From positions 48,680-112,679 of the forward strand of contig JBNKDU010000087.1 of NCBI GenBank assembly GCA_050288425.1: a stretch of 64,000 nt of DNA, given 5' to 3'. The notes beneath the pieces were generated by a model, which worked only from the letters and a program-made list of their open reading frames with translations, was not told the origin of the DNA and did not search any database. The number at the start of each line of letters is the position of its first letter. Positions within the stretch are counted from its first letter, which is position 1. Both the position numbers and the translations under genes were made by a program. Positions 55,440 to 64,000 of the stretch are shown piece by piece. This DNA comes from JARRKU01 sp050288425 (lineage in GTDB: Bacteria; Desulfobacterota; Desulfobacteria; Desulfobacterales; Desulfosarcinaceae).

Positions 55440-56009
55440 CTACTTTACGGTTTTAATGTTCAAAACCGCTCCCAAACCATCGGCGGTGCTCATCTTCATC
55501 CCGAATGAAACCATTCCCGTCTTATAGCCAAGTACCTCTTGAAGTGCATTCTTGCCATAAAGCGGCGCCCAATGAACGGCATCCGTACTCACATATAGTA
55601 TATAGTTTCTAAAAAAGGCTTTCTTTTGATCAGAGCTCCACCCGGAAACACCTTGGGCGCTAATTTCATTGAGCTTGGCCAGTTCTTCTTTGGGAAGGGG
55701 ATCAGGCATTTCAACCCGAAAGTAAATCTTTTTCTTGGCAACCAATTCAATCCGGTTCTGTTTGAACTCCATGAAATCCGTATCCAGGAATATGGCCATT
55801 GAAATGATATCGCCTTTGTCGACAAATGCCACATAGTTGTTCAAGCTTCCGGTTCCATCCCACCCCTTTAATTCACTAAAATGGTGGACGTATCCGGGAT
55901 CCGTGGGTTTCGTCAACACCTTCTGCCCTGAACAGGAGTTCAAGGTGATCGTCGCGCCAATCAACAGCAAAGCCAGGATGCAACAACCTTTTCGAGTAAA
56001 GGTCTTCAT
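55440..56009 (-). CDS. Lipoprotein of unknown function
   Basis: A 189-residue predicted lipoprotein with lipobox LNSC (Cys about 26). The body has strand-rich stretches (NNYVAFVDKGDIISMAIFLD, KKKIYFRVEMPDPLPKEEL) and no catalytic motif. The start at 56009 is fixed by AAAGGAGAG. An RstA-box-like site at 56128-56141 on the same strand, about 120 bases upstream, suggests control by the divergent rstAB pair. The micro-membrane-protein gene follows. Confidence 0.75.
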   Translation of the reverse strand: MKTFTRKGCCILALLLIGATITLNSCSGQKVLTKPTDPGYVHHFSELKGWDGTGSLNNYVAFVDKGDIISMAIFLDTDFMEFKQNRIELVAKKKIYFRVEMPDPLPKEELAKLNEISAQGVSGWSSDQKKAFFRNYILYVSTDAVHWAPLYGKNALQEVLGYKTGMVSFGMKMSTADGLGAVLNIKTVK

Positions 56010-56127
56010 TGTTCTCTCCTTTCCCATTAGAGTATTCTACTTACAGGAACCGTTCATGGCAGCCCCATTTTGACGTAGATGCTAAATGCTTTGAGCTGAT
56101 TAAATCTATTTGTTTCGTGTAATAATT

Positions 56128-56141
56128 TGTAACACAATGTA
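56128..56141 (-). promoter_or_regulatory. RstA-box-like site upstream of the lipoprotein gene
   Basis: The minus strand reads TACATTGTGTTACA, one mismatch from the enterobacterial RstA box TACATNTNGTTACA. It continues with AATTATTACACG, similar to the flank of the 56335 site. Confidence 0.55.
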
Positions 56142-56334
56142 GCCGGGCAACGATTTCAGATGAATCGGGATTTCTAATTGAAAACCGCCGTGATTGCGAC
56201 TTATAATGACGACAAAACAAAATTACTCGCAGCGAAGGCCTCGTGCAAAAATAGATTCGATTGAATTCATTCGGCTCTAAACTGGGCACTGCCGCTGTCT
56301 GATATCAAATCAATTATTTGTTCTCTCCATCAGG

Positions 56335-56372
56335 ATACATTTGGTTACAATTTTACACAGATCTTGCACAGA
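56335..56372 (+). promoter_or_regulatory. RstA box upstream of rstA
   Basis: Contains TACATTTGGTTACA, a full match to the E. coli RstA box TACATNTNGTTACA, followed by ACAGAT-N4-CACAGA. The 38-base stretch matches the one at 58689 in 28 positions without gaps. No other gene lies in 56010-56452. Confidence 0.75.
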
Positions 56373-56452
56373 AATTTTCGCTGGAGTGATTTACTTGGAT
56401 ATCAAGGGGTATTCCAGAATGGAACCCAGGCATCGTCAATAGAGGTGACGCA

Positions 56453-57172
56453 TTGCAAGAGAATCAGCGTATTTTGGTTGTGGAGGATGACGAACGCCTG
56501 TCCGCATTGATCCGGGACTACTTGCGGCAGCAGGGCTACCAGGTCGCTGGAGAACGCCGCGGTGATCGAGCCGCCCAGCGCATTCTCCACGAACAACCGG
56601 CCCTGGTGGTGCTGGACCTGTCATTACCCGGAAAAGACGGACTTGCCGTGCTCCAGCAGGCAAGGGCGGACTATGGCGGGCTAATTTTGATTCTTACCGC
56701 CAGAGAGGATGATATGGACCAGGTGGCCGGACTGGAGATGGGAGCCGACGATTATGTCAAAAAACCGGTGGAACCTCGTGTGCTGCTGGCCCGCATCCGG
56801 GCCTTGTTGAGACGCACCCGGGCGGCATATTCAAAACAACCGGAGCCATCGGATGGCGATCCCGATGGACTCGACTTCGGCGGCCTATCCATCAGCCGGC
56901 TGGCCCATCGGGTCAAATTGGATGGCGATACCATCGACCTGACCACCAACGAGTTTGAACTCCTCTGGCTGTTGGCGGCGAACGCCGGAACCATATTGGA
57001 CCGCGATACGATCTATAAAGTATTGCGCGGGATCGACTACGATGGGTTGGATCGCAGTGTGGATGTATCGATCTCACGGTTGCGCAAAAAACTGGGAGAT
57101 GAATCGTACTCTCCCAAGCGGATCAAAACCATCTGGAGCAAAGGGTATCTGTTCGTAAAAGATGCCTGGTAA
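56453..57172 (+). CDS. rstA: OmpR-family response regulator, RstA-like
   Basis: A 239-residue regulator. The receiver has VEDDE, acceptor Asp55 (VVLDLSLPG), LTAREDD and VKKPVEP. A winged-helix domain follows (LTTNEFELLWLLAANAG, DRSVDVSISRLRKKLGDESYSPKRIKTIWSKGYLF). It is adjacent to an RstB-like kinase, and RstA boxes are present at 56128, 56335 and 58689, which supports the name. TTG 56453 is preceded by AGAGGTG at six bases. Confidence 0.88.
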   Translation: MQENQRILVVEDDERLSALIRDYLRQQGYQVAGERRGDRAAQRILHEQPALVVLDLSLPGKDGLAVLQQARADYGGLILILTAREDDMDQVAGLEMGADDYVKKPVEPRVLLARIRALLRRTRAAYSKQPEPSDGDPDGLDFGGLSISRLAHRVKLDGDTIDLTTNEFELLWLLAANAGTILDRDTIYKVLRGIDYDGLDRSVDVSISRLRKKLGDESYSPKRIKTIWSKGYLFVKDAW

Positions 57173-57282
57173 ATCAGAATTCAAAGGAAACAGACACCAA
57201 GACAATTCTTCGATCGCCGCAAGTTACCCCCTATCGTTGCATCGTTAGGATTTACTAACATCTGGCAGAAGGCAATACCGCG

Positions 57283-58602
57283 ATGAAACGCCTGTTAACC
57301 TATCTTTACCTGTTTATGATCGCCGTTTTTATGGTTGTCTACTTTTTTATCAGTCCGATTTTCGAGAAGATCTATGGGGGCTATTTGGAACCCGAATTCG
57401 CCAGTTACTGCAAAGGTATCTTCAGGGGATCTTTTTACGTCATTGAAACGGAACTGAACCGTACGCCCATAGAGCAATGGAGCCAGGTTGTCAAAACCAT
57501 GCAACCGCATTTTGATTTTCCTTTGGCCGTGTCACCGATTGAATCCTTGTCGCCGCAGAAAGTAAATCGATCGGTCCTGGCCGAGGATGATGTGGTGGTG
57601 CTGTTTGAAGATAAGTTGAGCATACTTCATCAACGCTTGGGCCACACCAACATGGTTTTAACCATGGGGCCTATCCCGGCATTTTCATTTAACAAGTTTC
57701 GATTGAATATCATTTTCAGCCTTGTCATCGCCGGATTCTTTTCCATATTCGCCCTGATCGTGGCCTGGCCGTATGCAAATAAACTCCGGCGCATCAGCAT
57801 TGCCGCCGAGGCCTTCGGCAAAGGCCGATTCGATGCGCGCGCCGATCTGCCGCAACGATCGTCTTTGTCCCATCTGGCCAATGCCTTCAATGGTATGGCG
57901 GCGCGCATCCAGGAGCTCATCCGCTCCCACAAGGAACTGACCCATGCGGTATCCCACGAGCTTCGCACGCCTTTGGCGCGCCTGCGCTTCAGCATGGAGA
58001 TGATCGCCTCGGCCGACGAAGCCGGCCGGAGAGCGCGGCATCTGGAGGGGATGCGACGCGATGTGGATGAGTTGGATCTTCTGGTGTCGGAGCTGCTAAC
58101 CTACGCCAAATTAGACAAAAGCTATCGCCCCCAGATGGAAGAGGTGCAATTGGGGCCCTGGATGAGCGACCTGGCGGCTGTTTTGGATGCTGACAATTCC
58201 AAAGCTGCCATTGAATGCCGCATCAGCAGTCCCGACCCGAAAGTGCCGCTGCGGGTCAACCCGCGTTTTTTGGAGCGGGCGCTGCGAAATCTGGTGCTGA
58301 ATGCCGTCCGATATACAAATTCACGAATCCATATCACCCTTGAGACGGTTGGCGACCACGCCATTATCCATGTGGATGATGACGGTCCGGGCATACCGCG
58401 GGCAGATCGACAGCGCATCTTCGAACCTTTCGTGCAATTGGATGATCCTGGCGATACGGATCTCCCCGGCTATGGTCTTGGTCTGGCCATCGTGCACCGC
58501 GTGGCAAAATGGCACGAAGGCAGTGTCACCGTCTCAGAAGCGCCCATTGGCGGCGCACGCCTGTCCCTCTGTTTACCCATCATGGATACGAGTGGGGAAT
58601 AG
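57283..58602 (+). CDS. rstB: Sensor histidine kinase, RstB-like
   Basis: A 439-residue inner-membrane kinase. TM1 is residues about 7-26, a periplasmic RstB-like sensor of about 110 residues follows, TM2 is about 143-165, then HAMP. HisKA has HAVSHELRTPLARLRF with His225; HATPase has NLVLNAVRYT, DDGPGIPR and GYGLGLAIV. In enterobacteria RstB is an envelope/acid-stress sensor; the signal here is unknown. It lies 110 bases after rstA on the same strand. Confidence 0.88.
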   Translation: MKRLLTYLYLFMIAVFMVVYFFISPIFEKIYGGYLEPEFASYCKGIFRGSFYVIETELNRTPIEQWSQVVKTMQPHFDFPLAVSPIESLSPQKVNRSVLAEDDVVVLFEDKLSILHQRLGHTNMVLTMGPIPAFSFNKFRLNIIFSLVIAGFFSIFALIVAWPYANKLRRISIAAEAFGKGRFDARADLPQRSSLSHLANAFNGMAARIQELIRSHKELTHAVSHELRTPLARLRFSMEMIASADEAGRRARHLEGMRRDVDELDLLVSELLTYAKLDKSYRPQMEEVQLGPWMSDLAAVLDADNSKAAIECRISSPDPKVPLRVNPRFLERALRNLVLNAVRYTNSRIHITLETVGDHAIIHVDDDGPGIPRADRQRIFEPFVQLDDPGDTDLPGYGLGLAIVHRVAKWHEGSVTVSEAPIGGARLSLCLPIMDTSGE

Positions 58603-58688
58603 GGGAATGCTTCCTGTTTTTATCCATAGTTCATCAGCATCATGATGCTGCAAGCGAACATTCGCCGCTAAAGACAAATCCATTCCGC

Positions 58689-58726
58689 ATACATTCCGTT
58701 ACAAAATCCAACAGATTTCCCACAGA
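58689..58726 (+). promoter_or_regulatory. RstA box upstream of the RND operon
   Basis: Contains TACATTCCGTTACA, one mismatch from the RstA box, followed by ACAGAT-N4-CACAGA as at 56335. It lies about 200 bases before the RND adaptor gene, in a 322-bp stretch (58603-58924) with no supported gene. Confidence 0.7.
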
Positions 58727-58924
58727 CCCCGGATTCAAAAGGGTGATAGAAGTGTAACCAGACCACCCAGGAAAGTAAAACAATGCATATGCTTTCTTTG
58801 CAAAGCATTGGATTTGCTGCTCCGACCGGGTGCGGCGGAAGGATTCACAGGCGCCACTGGTCAAGACGCACCGGCAGAAGATATCCGATGACATCCAAAT
58901 CAATGTCGAAAAAAAGGACATCCC

Positions 58925-60283
58925 ATGCGAAACTTTAATTCAAGATGGACCAAGGGTCTTCTGCAGAGAAAGCTTTTCCACATCCTGGTCTGCATCCTCT
59001 TTCTGGCAGCCGGTTTTTTCGGCATGACCGTACTGGCGGATTCAAAAAAACCACCCGCCAAAGCTGAAATCGAAGAACGGGTTCTGCAGGTGCAGGCAAT
59101 TCGGGCACAGCCGGTGGATGTTCCGGTCGTCATCACCGGATACGGGGAGGTGCGATCCCTGAAAGCGGCAGCCGTTTCTCCGGAAGTATCCGGGACCGTC
59201 GTAGAGGTTCATCCCCGATTGCATGTCGGCGAGATCATCCCCAAAGGCGAGGCTTTATTTCGGATCGATACACGCAACTATGACGCAGCCGTGAAAGAGG
59301 CCCGTGCCGCGGTAATGCAATGGGAAAATACCATCGAGCGTCTGAAAAAACAGTATGCCACCGACCGGCTGCGTCTTCCCACCTTGAAGCGCAACCGAAA
59401 GCTGGCGAGTCTGGAATTCAATCGATTGCGCAAACTCTATCGGAAAGACAAGGTGGGCACCCGTTCCAATGTGGAGAAAGCCGAGCAGGCCTACAATGTC
59501 GCCACGGACCAGGTCGACAAAATGAACCAGGCCCTGGCCCTTTATCCCATTCAGATCAAAGAGGTCTTCGGAAGTTTGGTATCCGCCCAGGCCCGGCTAT
59601 CGGTGGCCGCCGCCAACCTTGGGCGCTGCACCATGGTTGCCCAATTTGATGCCCGCGTATAATCAGTATCCGTCGAGCAAGGGCAATTTGTGGCCGCTGG
59701 TCGGCAGGTTCTCACCCTGGCGGATGACTCCATATTAGAAATCCACGTCCCCCTTGACAGCCGGGATGTTCGCCAGTGGCTGCAGTTCAGCGACAGTCGC
59801 AAACATCCCGGAACGGCCTGGTTCACCGGACTGGAACTGGTGACCTGCAGCATTCGATGGACCGAAGCGAGCGATAACCACAAGTGGCGGGGGCTATTGC
59901 ACCGTACGGTGCGCTTTGACCGGCAAACCCGCACACTCACCGTGGCCGTTCGAATCGACTCTGCAAATGCAGCCGGAAATGGAACCCAGGGTCTGCCCTT
60001 GGTGGAGGGAATGTTTTGCGCCGTCGATATACCCGGGAAAACCCTGAAAAACGTCTACCGCCTGCCCAGTTGGGCGGTGAGTTATCAAAACACGGTCTAT
60101 CAAATCCGGGAAAGCCGCCTGAAAACCGTGCCGGTTGAAATGGCACGCGCCGAAGGGGATACCGTCATTGTGTCGGATGGGCTCCGGCCGGGAGATTGGG
60201 TGGTCACCACCCGGTTGTCCGATCCCCTGGAAAACACCCTCCTGGAAGATACCAACGCGGATCACCAAAGGAGTCCGTCATGA
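58925..60283 (+). pseudogene. RND efflux membrane-fusion (adaptor) protein interrupted by an in-frame TAA
   Basis: Reading from ATG 58925 gives a typical adaptor: TM/lipid-anchor start, VSPEVSGTVVEVHPRLHVGEIIPKGEALF (lipoyl hairpin half), then an alpha-hairpin. The frame meets TAA at 59660-59662 in FDARV-stop-SVSVEQGQFV, exactly where the second lipoyl half continues. Translation resumes in the same frame and stays open to TGA 60281-60283 (about 453 codons in all). One substitution (for example AAA or GAA to TAA) explains it. It is either a recent nonsense mutation, a sequencing error or readthrough. It overlaps the pump gene in ATGA. Confidence 0.85.
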
Positions 60284-63200
60284 AGCGCATCGTGGCGGCG
60301 TACGCGAGCAATACCGTCTTCGCCAACATTCTGCTGTTGCTGATACTGATGGCCGGTGGAATTGCCGCCATGTCCATGATCCGGGAGAATTTCCCGGAGT
60401 TCTCAACGGACCTCATTACGATTTCCGTGGCCTACCCTGGCGCCGACCCGGAAGAGGTGGAGGAAGGCATCAGCCGCAAAATCGAGGAAGCCCTTGAAGG
60501 TTTGGAGGGTGTCAAACAGTACACCACCGAGTCCCGGGAGAATGCGGGCGTGACCTTGATCGAAGTAAAAGAGAACTATGATATCGACGTCGTCCTCGAT
60601 CGGGTGCGATCCAAGGTGGATGCCATTTCCACTTTTCCGTTGGATGCCGAGGAGCCGGTCATTACCGAGATCACATTCAAAGACCCGGTCATGATTCTGT
60701 ACCTTTCCGGCAACATGAACGAACGTCGTATCAAGGAGTGGGCCGAGCGCATCAAGGACGAGATCCAACAGATCCCGCAAGTATCCCAAATGATGGTTTT
60801 CGGAGCCCGCGACTATGAAATCGCCATCGAGGTGTCCGAGCAACGGTTGCGCGAATACAACCTGACCGTTCACCGGGTTGTGGAAGCCATACGGCGCGGC
60901 AATCTGAACCTGGCCGGCGGTACGATCCGCACCCAGGGCGAAGAGATCCGCGTACGCACCATCGGGCGCAAATATACGGGCAAGGAATTGTCTCAAATCG
61001 TCGTACTGGCCAGACCCGAGGGTGAGATCATCACGTTGGACCAGTTGGCCGTCATCAACGACGGATTCACCGAGGATCCCATCCGGGCCATGATCAATGG
61101 GGAGCCGTCGGTTGTGCTGGTCACTTACAAAACCAAGAAGGAGGATGCGCTGACGATTTCCAAGTCGGTGCGGGATTTCGTAGCCGACAAACAGCGGCGG
61201 CTGCCTCCGGGCATCAACCTCGAGATTTTATACGATAATACCGATATGCTCCAGGCCCGCATCCATTTGCTGTTGAAGAACGGCGCCATGGGGTTGGGGA
61301 TCGTTTTTTTCATCTTGTGGCTGTTTCTCGATGTGCGCTTGTCCTTCTGGTCCGGCATGGGCATTCCCATATCGATTTTTGGGGCCTTGGCAATTGTGTG
61401 GGCCGTGGGCGGCACCATCAACATGATCTCCCTGCTCGGTATGATCCTGGTGCTCGGCATCGTCGTAGATGACGCCATCGTCGTGGGGGAAGCCATCTAT
61501 GTCCAGCGCAAGCGCGGTCTGCCGCCGTTGCGCGCCGCGGTGGAAGGTGTCTGTGAGGTGGGGATGCCGGTAATTGCGGCAGTGCTCACCACCATTGTGA
61601 CCTTTCTGCCGCTGGCCTATGTGGGCGGCGTCATGGGAAAATTCATCGCGATCCTACCCACGGTCGTCATCGCCTGTCTATCGATTTCTCTTGCGGAATG
61701 TCTGCTATTACTGCCGGCTCATCTGGGCCACCTGCCCGATCCCGATATCCATCACCGCAAACGCACCCCTGTCAGTCAGGCACTGGGCAAAATTCGCCAG
61801 CGGACTTCCGAGGCCATGGAATGGTTCGTGGCTCGCATCTATTCACCATTTTTAAAAAAGGCCCTTGCCTGGCGCTACCTCACTTTTTGCGCCGCCATTG
61901 CCATCCTCTTGATTACCGTGGGCCTGGTGCGCGGCGGGTTTATCAAGTTTGAAGTTCTGCCGGAAATTGACGGGTTCATCATGACGGCCACCCTTGAATT
62001 TCCCGAGGGCACTCCCCCTGGGATCACTGAAGAGGCCCTGCACCGGGTGGACGCCGCCCTTCTGCGCCTGGCCGAAAAAACCCATACCCGGACCGGGGAA
62101 CCGCTATTGGAGGATCGCCTGTTGCTGGTGGGGCAGACCCTGGAGGATAATCCGCGCCGGGGTTCGCACCTGGGGTCGGCCCAGGCCAAACTGCTGCCGT
62201 CCGAACGCCGCGGAATTCACTCCAAGGACCTGATGGTGGCATGGGAAAAGGAGATTGGTTCCATCCCGGGCGTAAAATCCCTGATCATAAATGGGCTGAA
62301 TGTCGGACCCCCGGGATCGCCCATCGAGGTATGGATTCAGGGCCATGATATGGGTACGATCCTGGCCGCTTCCGAAGACCTGATGAAATGGCTGGCCAGG
62401 TTCGACGGCGTCTACCAGATCCGCTCGGACTACGCCCCGGGCAAGAACGAGATGCAGCTCAAGCTCAAGCCCGAGGCGCGCACCCTCGGATTGACCGTGG
62501 ACGACCTGGCCCGGCAGACGTATGCCGGCTATTTTGGCGACGAAGCCCTGCGACTGCAACGCGGCCGGGATGATATCCGGGTGAAAGTGCGTTATACCGC
62601 GGACGAACGTCGCCGTCTCACGTCTCTCCAGCAGATGCGCATTCGCACGCCGCAAGGATATGAGATCCCGCTCACTTCGGTGGCCGATATCTCCTATGGC
62701 CCGGGGTATGCCACCATCAAGCGCACCGACGGTATGCGACGGGTGGCGGTCAGCGCCGATGTGGACACCAGCCGGGCCAATGCCAATGAAATATTCGACG
62801 AGTTCAAGTCCGGCTTCCGCAAACAAATCGAGGGCCGCTATCCCGGGCTGAGGGTTGCCTTGCAGGGGGAGCAGAAAAAATCGCGCGAATCCCTGTCGAG
62901 TCTGTTCGTCGGGTTCCCCCTGGCCATGGTGGGTATCTTTATCATCATCGCCACCATGTTCCGCTCTTACGCCCAGACGTTCATCATCATGTTCACGGTT
63001 CCCTTCGGCATTATCGGCGCGGTGTTCGGGCATTTGCTGCTGGGGTACAACCTGACGATGATGAGCCTGTTCGGCATCGTGGCCCTCGCCGGAGTGGTGG
63101 TCAACGACGCCATCGTACTCACTGAAAAGATCAACGTGAACCTTTCCGAAGGCATGGCGTTTTTCGAGTCCATCATCAAGGGCGGGGCAAGGCGGTTCCG

Positions 63201-63537
63201 GGCGATTTTTCTAACCACCATCAGTACCGCGGGAGGGCTGCTGCCCCTGGTTGCCGAAAAGGACATGCCGGCGAAGTATCTGATTCCCATGGCCCTGTCC
63301 CTGGCTGCCGGGGTCGTATTCGCCACGGTGCTGACGCTGGTTCTTATCTCGAGCCTGCTGGTGATTCTAAACGATTTGCGGCTGCTGCTGCACCGGCTTC
63401 GACACGGTACCTGGCCCATGCGGGTCGACGTGGAGCCAGCCCGGAACCGGAAAAGGAAACTGGATGAGGCAGCTTCGGGAATACACCAACCGGCCCTGTT
63501 GTCATGTGCCAATGTGGAAGGCATCGCAAAAAACTGA
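60280..63537 (+). CDS. RND efflux pump, inner-membrane transporter
   Basis: A 1085-residue RND transporter with 12 predicted helices and two large periplasmic loops. The N-terminus has TM1 followed by ISVAYPGADPEEVEEGISRKIEEAL; the second helix block reads MILVLGIVVDDAIVVGEAIY, the proton-relay TM4 region with tandem Asp, and a repeat is present in the second half (FGIVALAGVVVNDAIVLTEKIN). It exports hydrophobic compounds or metals with the adaptor. The start at 60280 has AAAGGAG and overlaps the adaptor stop. The outer-membrane channel gene is not in the window. Confidence 0.93.
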   Translation: MKRIVAAYASNTVFANILLLLILMAGGIAAMSMIRENFPEFSTDLITISVAYPGADPEEVEEGISRKIEEALEGLEGVKQYTTESRENAGVTLIEVKENYDIDVVLDRVRSKVDAISTFPLDAEEPVITEITFKDPVMILYLSGNMNERRIKEWAERIKDEIQQIPQVSQMMVFGARDYEIAIEVSEQRLREYNLTVHRVVEAIRRGNLNLAGGTIRTQGEEIRVRTIGRKYTGKELSQIVVLARPEGEIITLDQLAVINDGFTEDPIRAMINGEPSVVLVTYKTKKEDALTISKSVRDFVADKQRRLPPGINLEILYDNTDMLQARIHLLLKNGAMGLGIVFFILWLFLDVRLSFWSGMGIPISIFGALAIVWAVGGTINMISLLGMILVLGIVVDDAIVVGEAIYVQRKRGLPPLRAAVEGVCEVGMPVIAAVLTTIVTFLPLAYVGGVMGKFIAILPTVVIACLSISLAECLLLLPAHLGHLPDPDIHHRKRTPVSQALGKIRQRTSEAMEWFVARIYSPFLKKALAWRYLTFCAAIAILLITVGLVRGGFIKFEVLPEIDGFIMTATLEFPEGTPPGITEEALHRVDAALLRLAEKTHTRTGEPLLEDRLLLVGQTLEDNPRRGSHLGSAQAKLLPSERRGIHSKDLMVAWEKEIGSIPGVKSLIINGLNVGPPGSPIEVWIQGHDMGTILAASEDLMKWLARFDGVYQIRSDYAPGKNEMQLKLKPEARTLGLTVDDLARQTYAGYFGDEALRLQRGRDDIRVKVRYTADERRRLTSLQQMRIRTPQGYEIPLTSVADISYGPGYATIKRTDGMRRVAVSADVDTSRANANEIFDEFKSGFRKQIEGRYPGLRVALQGEQKKSRESLSSLFVGFPLAMVGIFIIIATMFRSYAQTFIIMFTVPFGIIGAVFGHLLLGYNLTMMSLFGIVALAGVVVNDAIVLTEKINVNLSEGMAFFESIIKGGARRFRAIFLTTISTAGGLLPLVAEKDMPAKYLIPMALSLAAGVVFATVLTLVLISSLLVILNDLRLLLHRLRHGTWPMRVDVEPARNRKRKLDEAASGIHQPALLSCANVEGIAKN

Positions 63538-63550
63538 AAAGGAGCCAGCC

Positions 63551-64000
63551 ATGTCGGAACAACGACCATTTAGAAGCATGAACGCAATAAAATCCACAAT
63601 GGGCGAATTGAAAAGTGATCTGCCCGTGGCTTTCAACAGGATGATGGTCGCTATTTCGCTAATTTGTTTGGTTACAACGGGCTGCGCCCTGATCAAATTA
63701 AAGCAAGAGGTGAGCCAGGTCCTGGCCTCCACCATCCTGGCCGGGCTTATTTCCACTGACTTTCCCGGCCAAGGCCCCATCGTCGTGGCTGCCTACGCCA
63801 TGAATGGGGACAAAAGAGAGGTGGCCCATTATACCATTTTGCATGATTCCGGCGAGTATGAACTCATGGTTGCCAAGGGAAATTATTACGTATTTGCGTA
63901 TTGGGACAAAAACAGCAACCTGATTTATGATGCCGGCGAGCCGGCCGGGCAGTACGGTGACCCGAAAATGGTTATTGCACCGGCTGGCGGTGTCGTTGGT
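63551..64000 (+). CDS. Lipoprotein of unknown function (partial, runs off the window)
   Basis: Starts at ATG 63551 with GGAG ten bases upstream, 13 bases after the RND gene. 150 codons remain open to the right edge. A hydrophobic segment ends in lipobox LVTTGC (about residue 45), after an unusually long cytoplasmic leader; a later Met may be the true start. The mature part shows carboxypeptidase-regulatory-like strands (YELMVAKGNYYVFAYWDKNSN), followed by YDAGEPAGQYGDP. It could be an envelope enzyme with a C-terminal domain beyond the window. Confidence 0.7.
   Translation, partial: MSEQRPFRSMNAIKSTMGELKSDLPVAFNRMMVAISLICLVTTGCALIKLKQEVSQVLASTILAGLISTDFPGQGPIVVAAYAMNGDKREVAHYTILHDSGEYELMVAKGNYYVFAYWDKNSNLIYDAGEPAGQYGDPKMVIAPAGGVVG

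Noticed and set aside
58783..58940. A roughly 50-codon frame starting with MHMLSLQ before the RND adaptor
   Set aside because: It is basic and low in hydrophobicity, overlaps the adaptor start in another frame and has only a weak ribosome site.

Overview
The window looks like chromosomal DNA from a sulfate-reducer-type deltaproteobacterium (Desulfobacterota, probably close to Desulfosarcina or Desulfococcus). This is inferred from the high GC content, the density of two-component and sigma54 genes, the Liv transporter joined to an indolepyruvate:ferredoxin oxidoreductase, and the gene content in general. No rRNA, tRNA, CRISPR array, prophage or insertion sequence was seen.

Layout. 1-16.3 kb is mostly housekeeping and envelope genes: a clipped metallohydrolase-like end, an MFS exporter, TatD and SpoIIM-like genes, an OmpA/von Willebrand lipoprotein, a cold-shock protein, a TerB-like protein, a DUF374 acyltransferase with an apparently leaderless promoter, a PilZ protein, a large peptidase-like/propeller/barrel outer-membrane protein, and a small lipid-metabolism group (AcpH, methyltransferase, MaoC hydratase, thiolase). 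16.6-24.3 kb is the most unusual region: a 31-codon secreted micropeptide gene with its own sigma54 promoter and terminator, followed by an orphan peptide-binding lipoprotein, a membrane histidine kinase, an NtrC-type regulator and a cytosolic hybrid kinase. The same dyad (TGCACA-N6-TGTGCA) lies upstream of both sigma54 promoters in this block, so the genes look like one peptide-signalling circuit. 24.5-32.4 kb carries lgt, the vitamin B6 set pdxR/pdxS/pdxT with a clear three-decamer operator, a DegS-like protease, a transglutaminase-like protein beside a proteasome-fold protein, and rarA.

33.0-41.9 kb is an amino-acid uptake and oxidation locus: livJHMGF-type ABC transporter, iorA/iorB and an acyl-CoA synthetase. 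41.9-46.4 kb has a Cache hybrid kinase and a YdgA-like protein. 46.4-55.1 kb is a second sigma54-controlled signalling block on the minus strand. One operon encodes a degenerate kinase, receiver, Cache kinase, NifX-like protein and PAS-AAA-Fis activator. The next encodes a repeat-motif small protein, a tandem receiver, a receiver, a CBS protein and a DASS-type anion transporter. Both operons carry the palindrome CAATTT-N5-AAATTG upstream.

55.3-64 kb is an RstA/RstB-type envelope regulon. Three sites matching the enterobacterial RstA box precede a lipoprotein/micro-membrane-protein pair, rstAB itself, and an RND efflux operon whose adaptor gene is split by a single in-frame TAA. Coordinates of short sites were counted by hand from the numbered lines.
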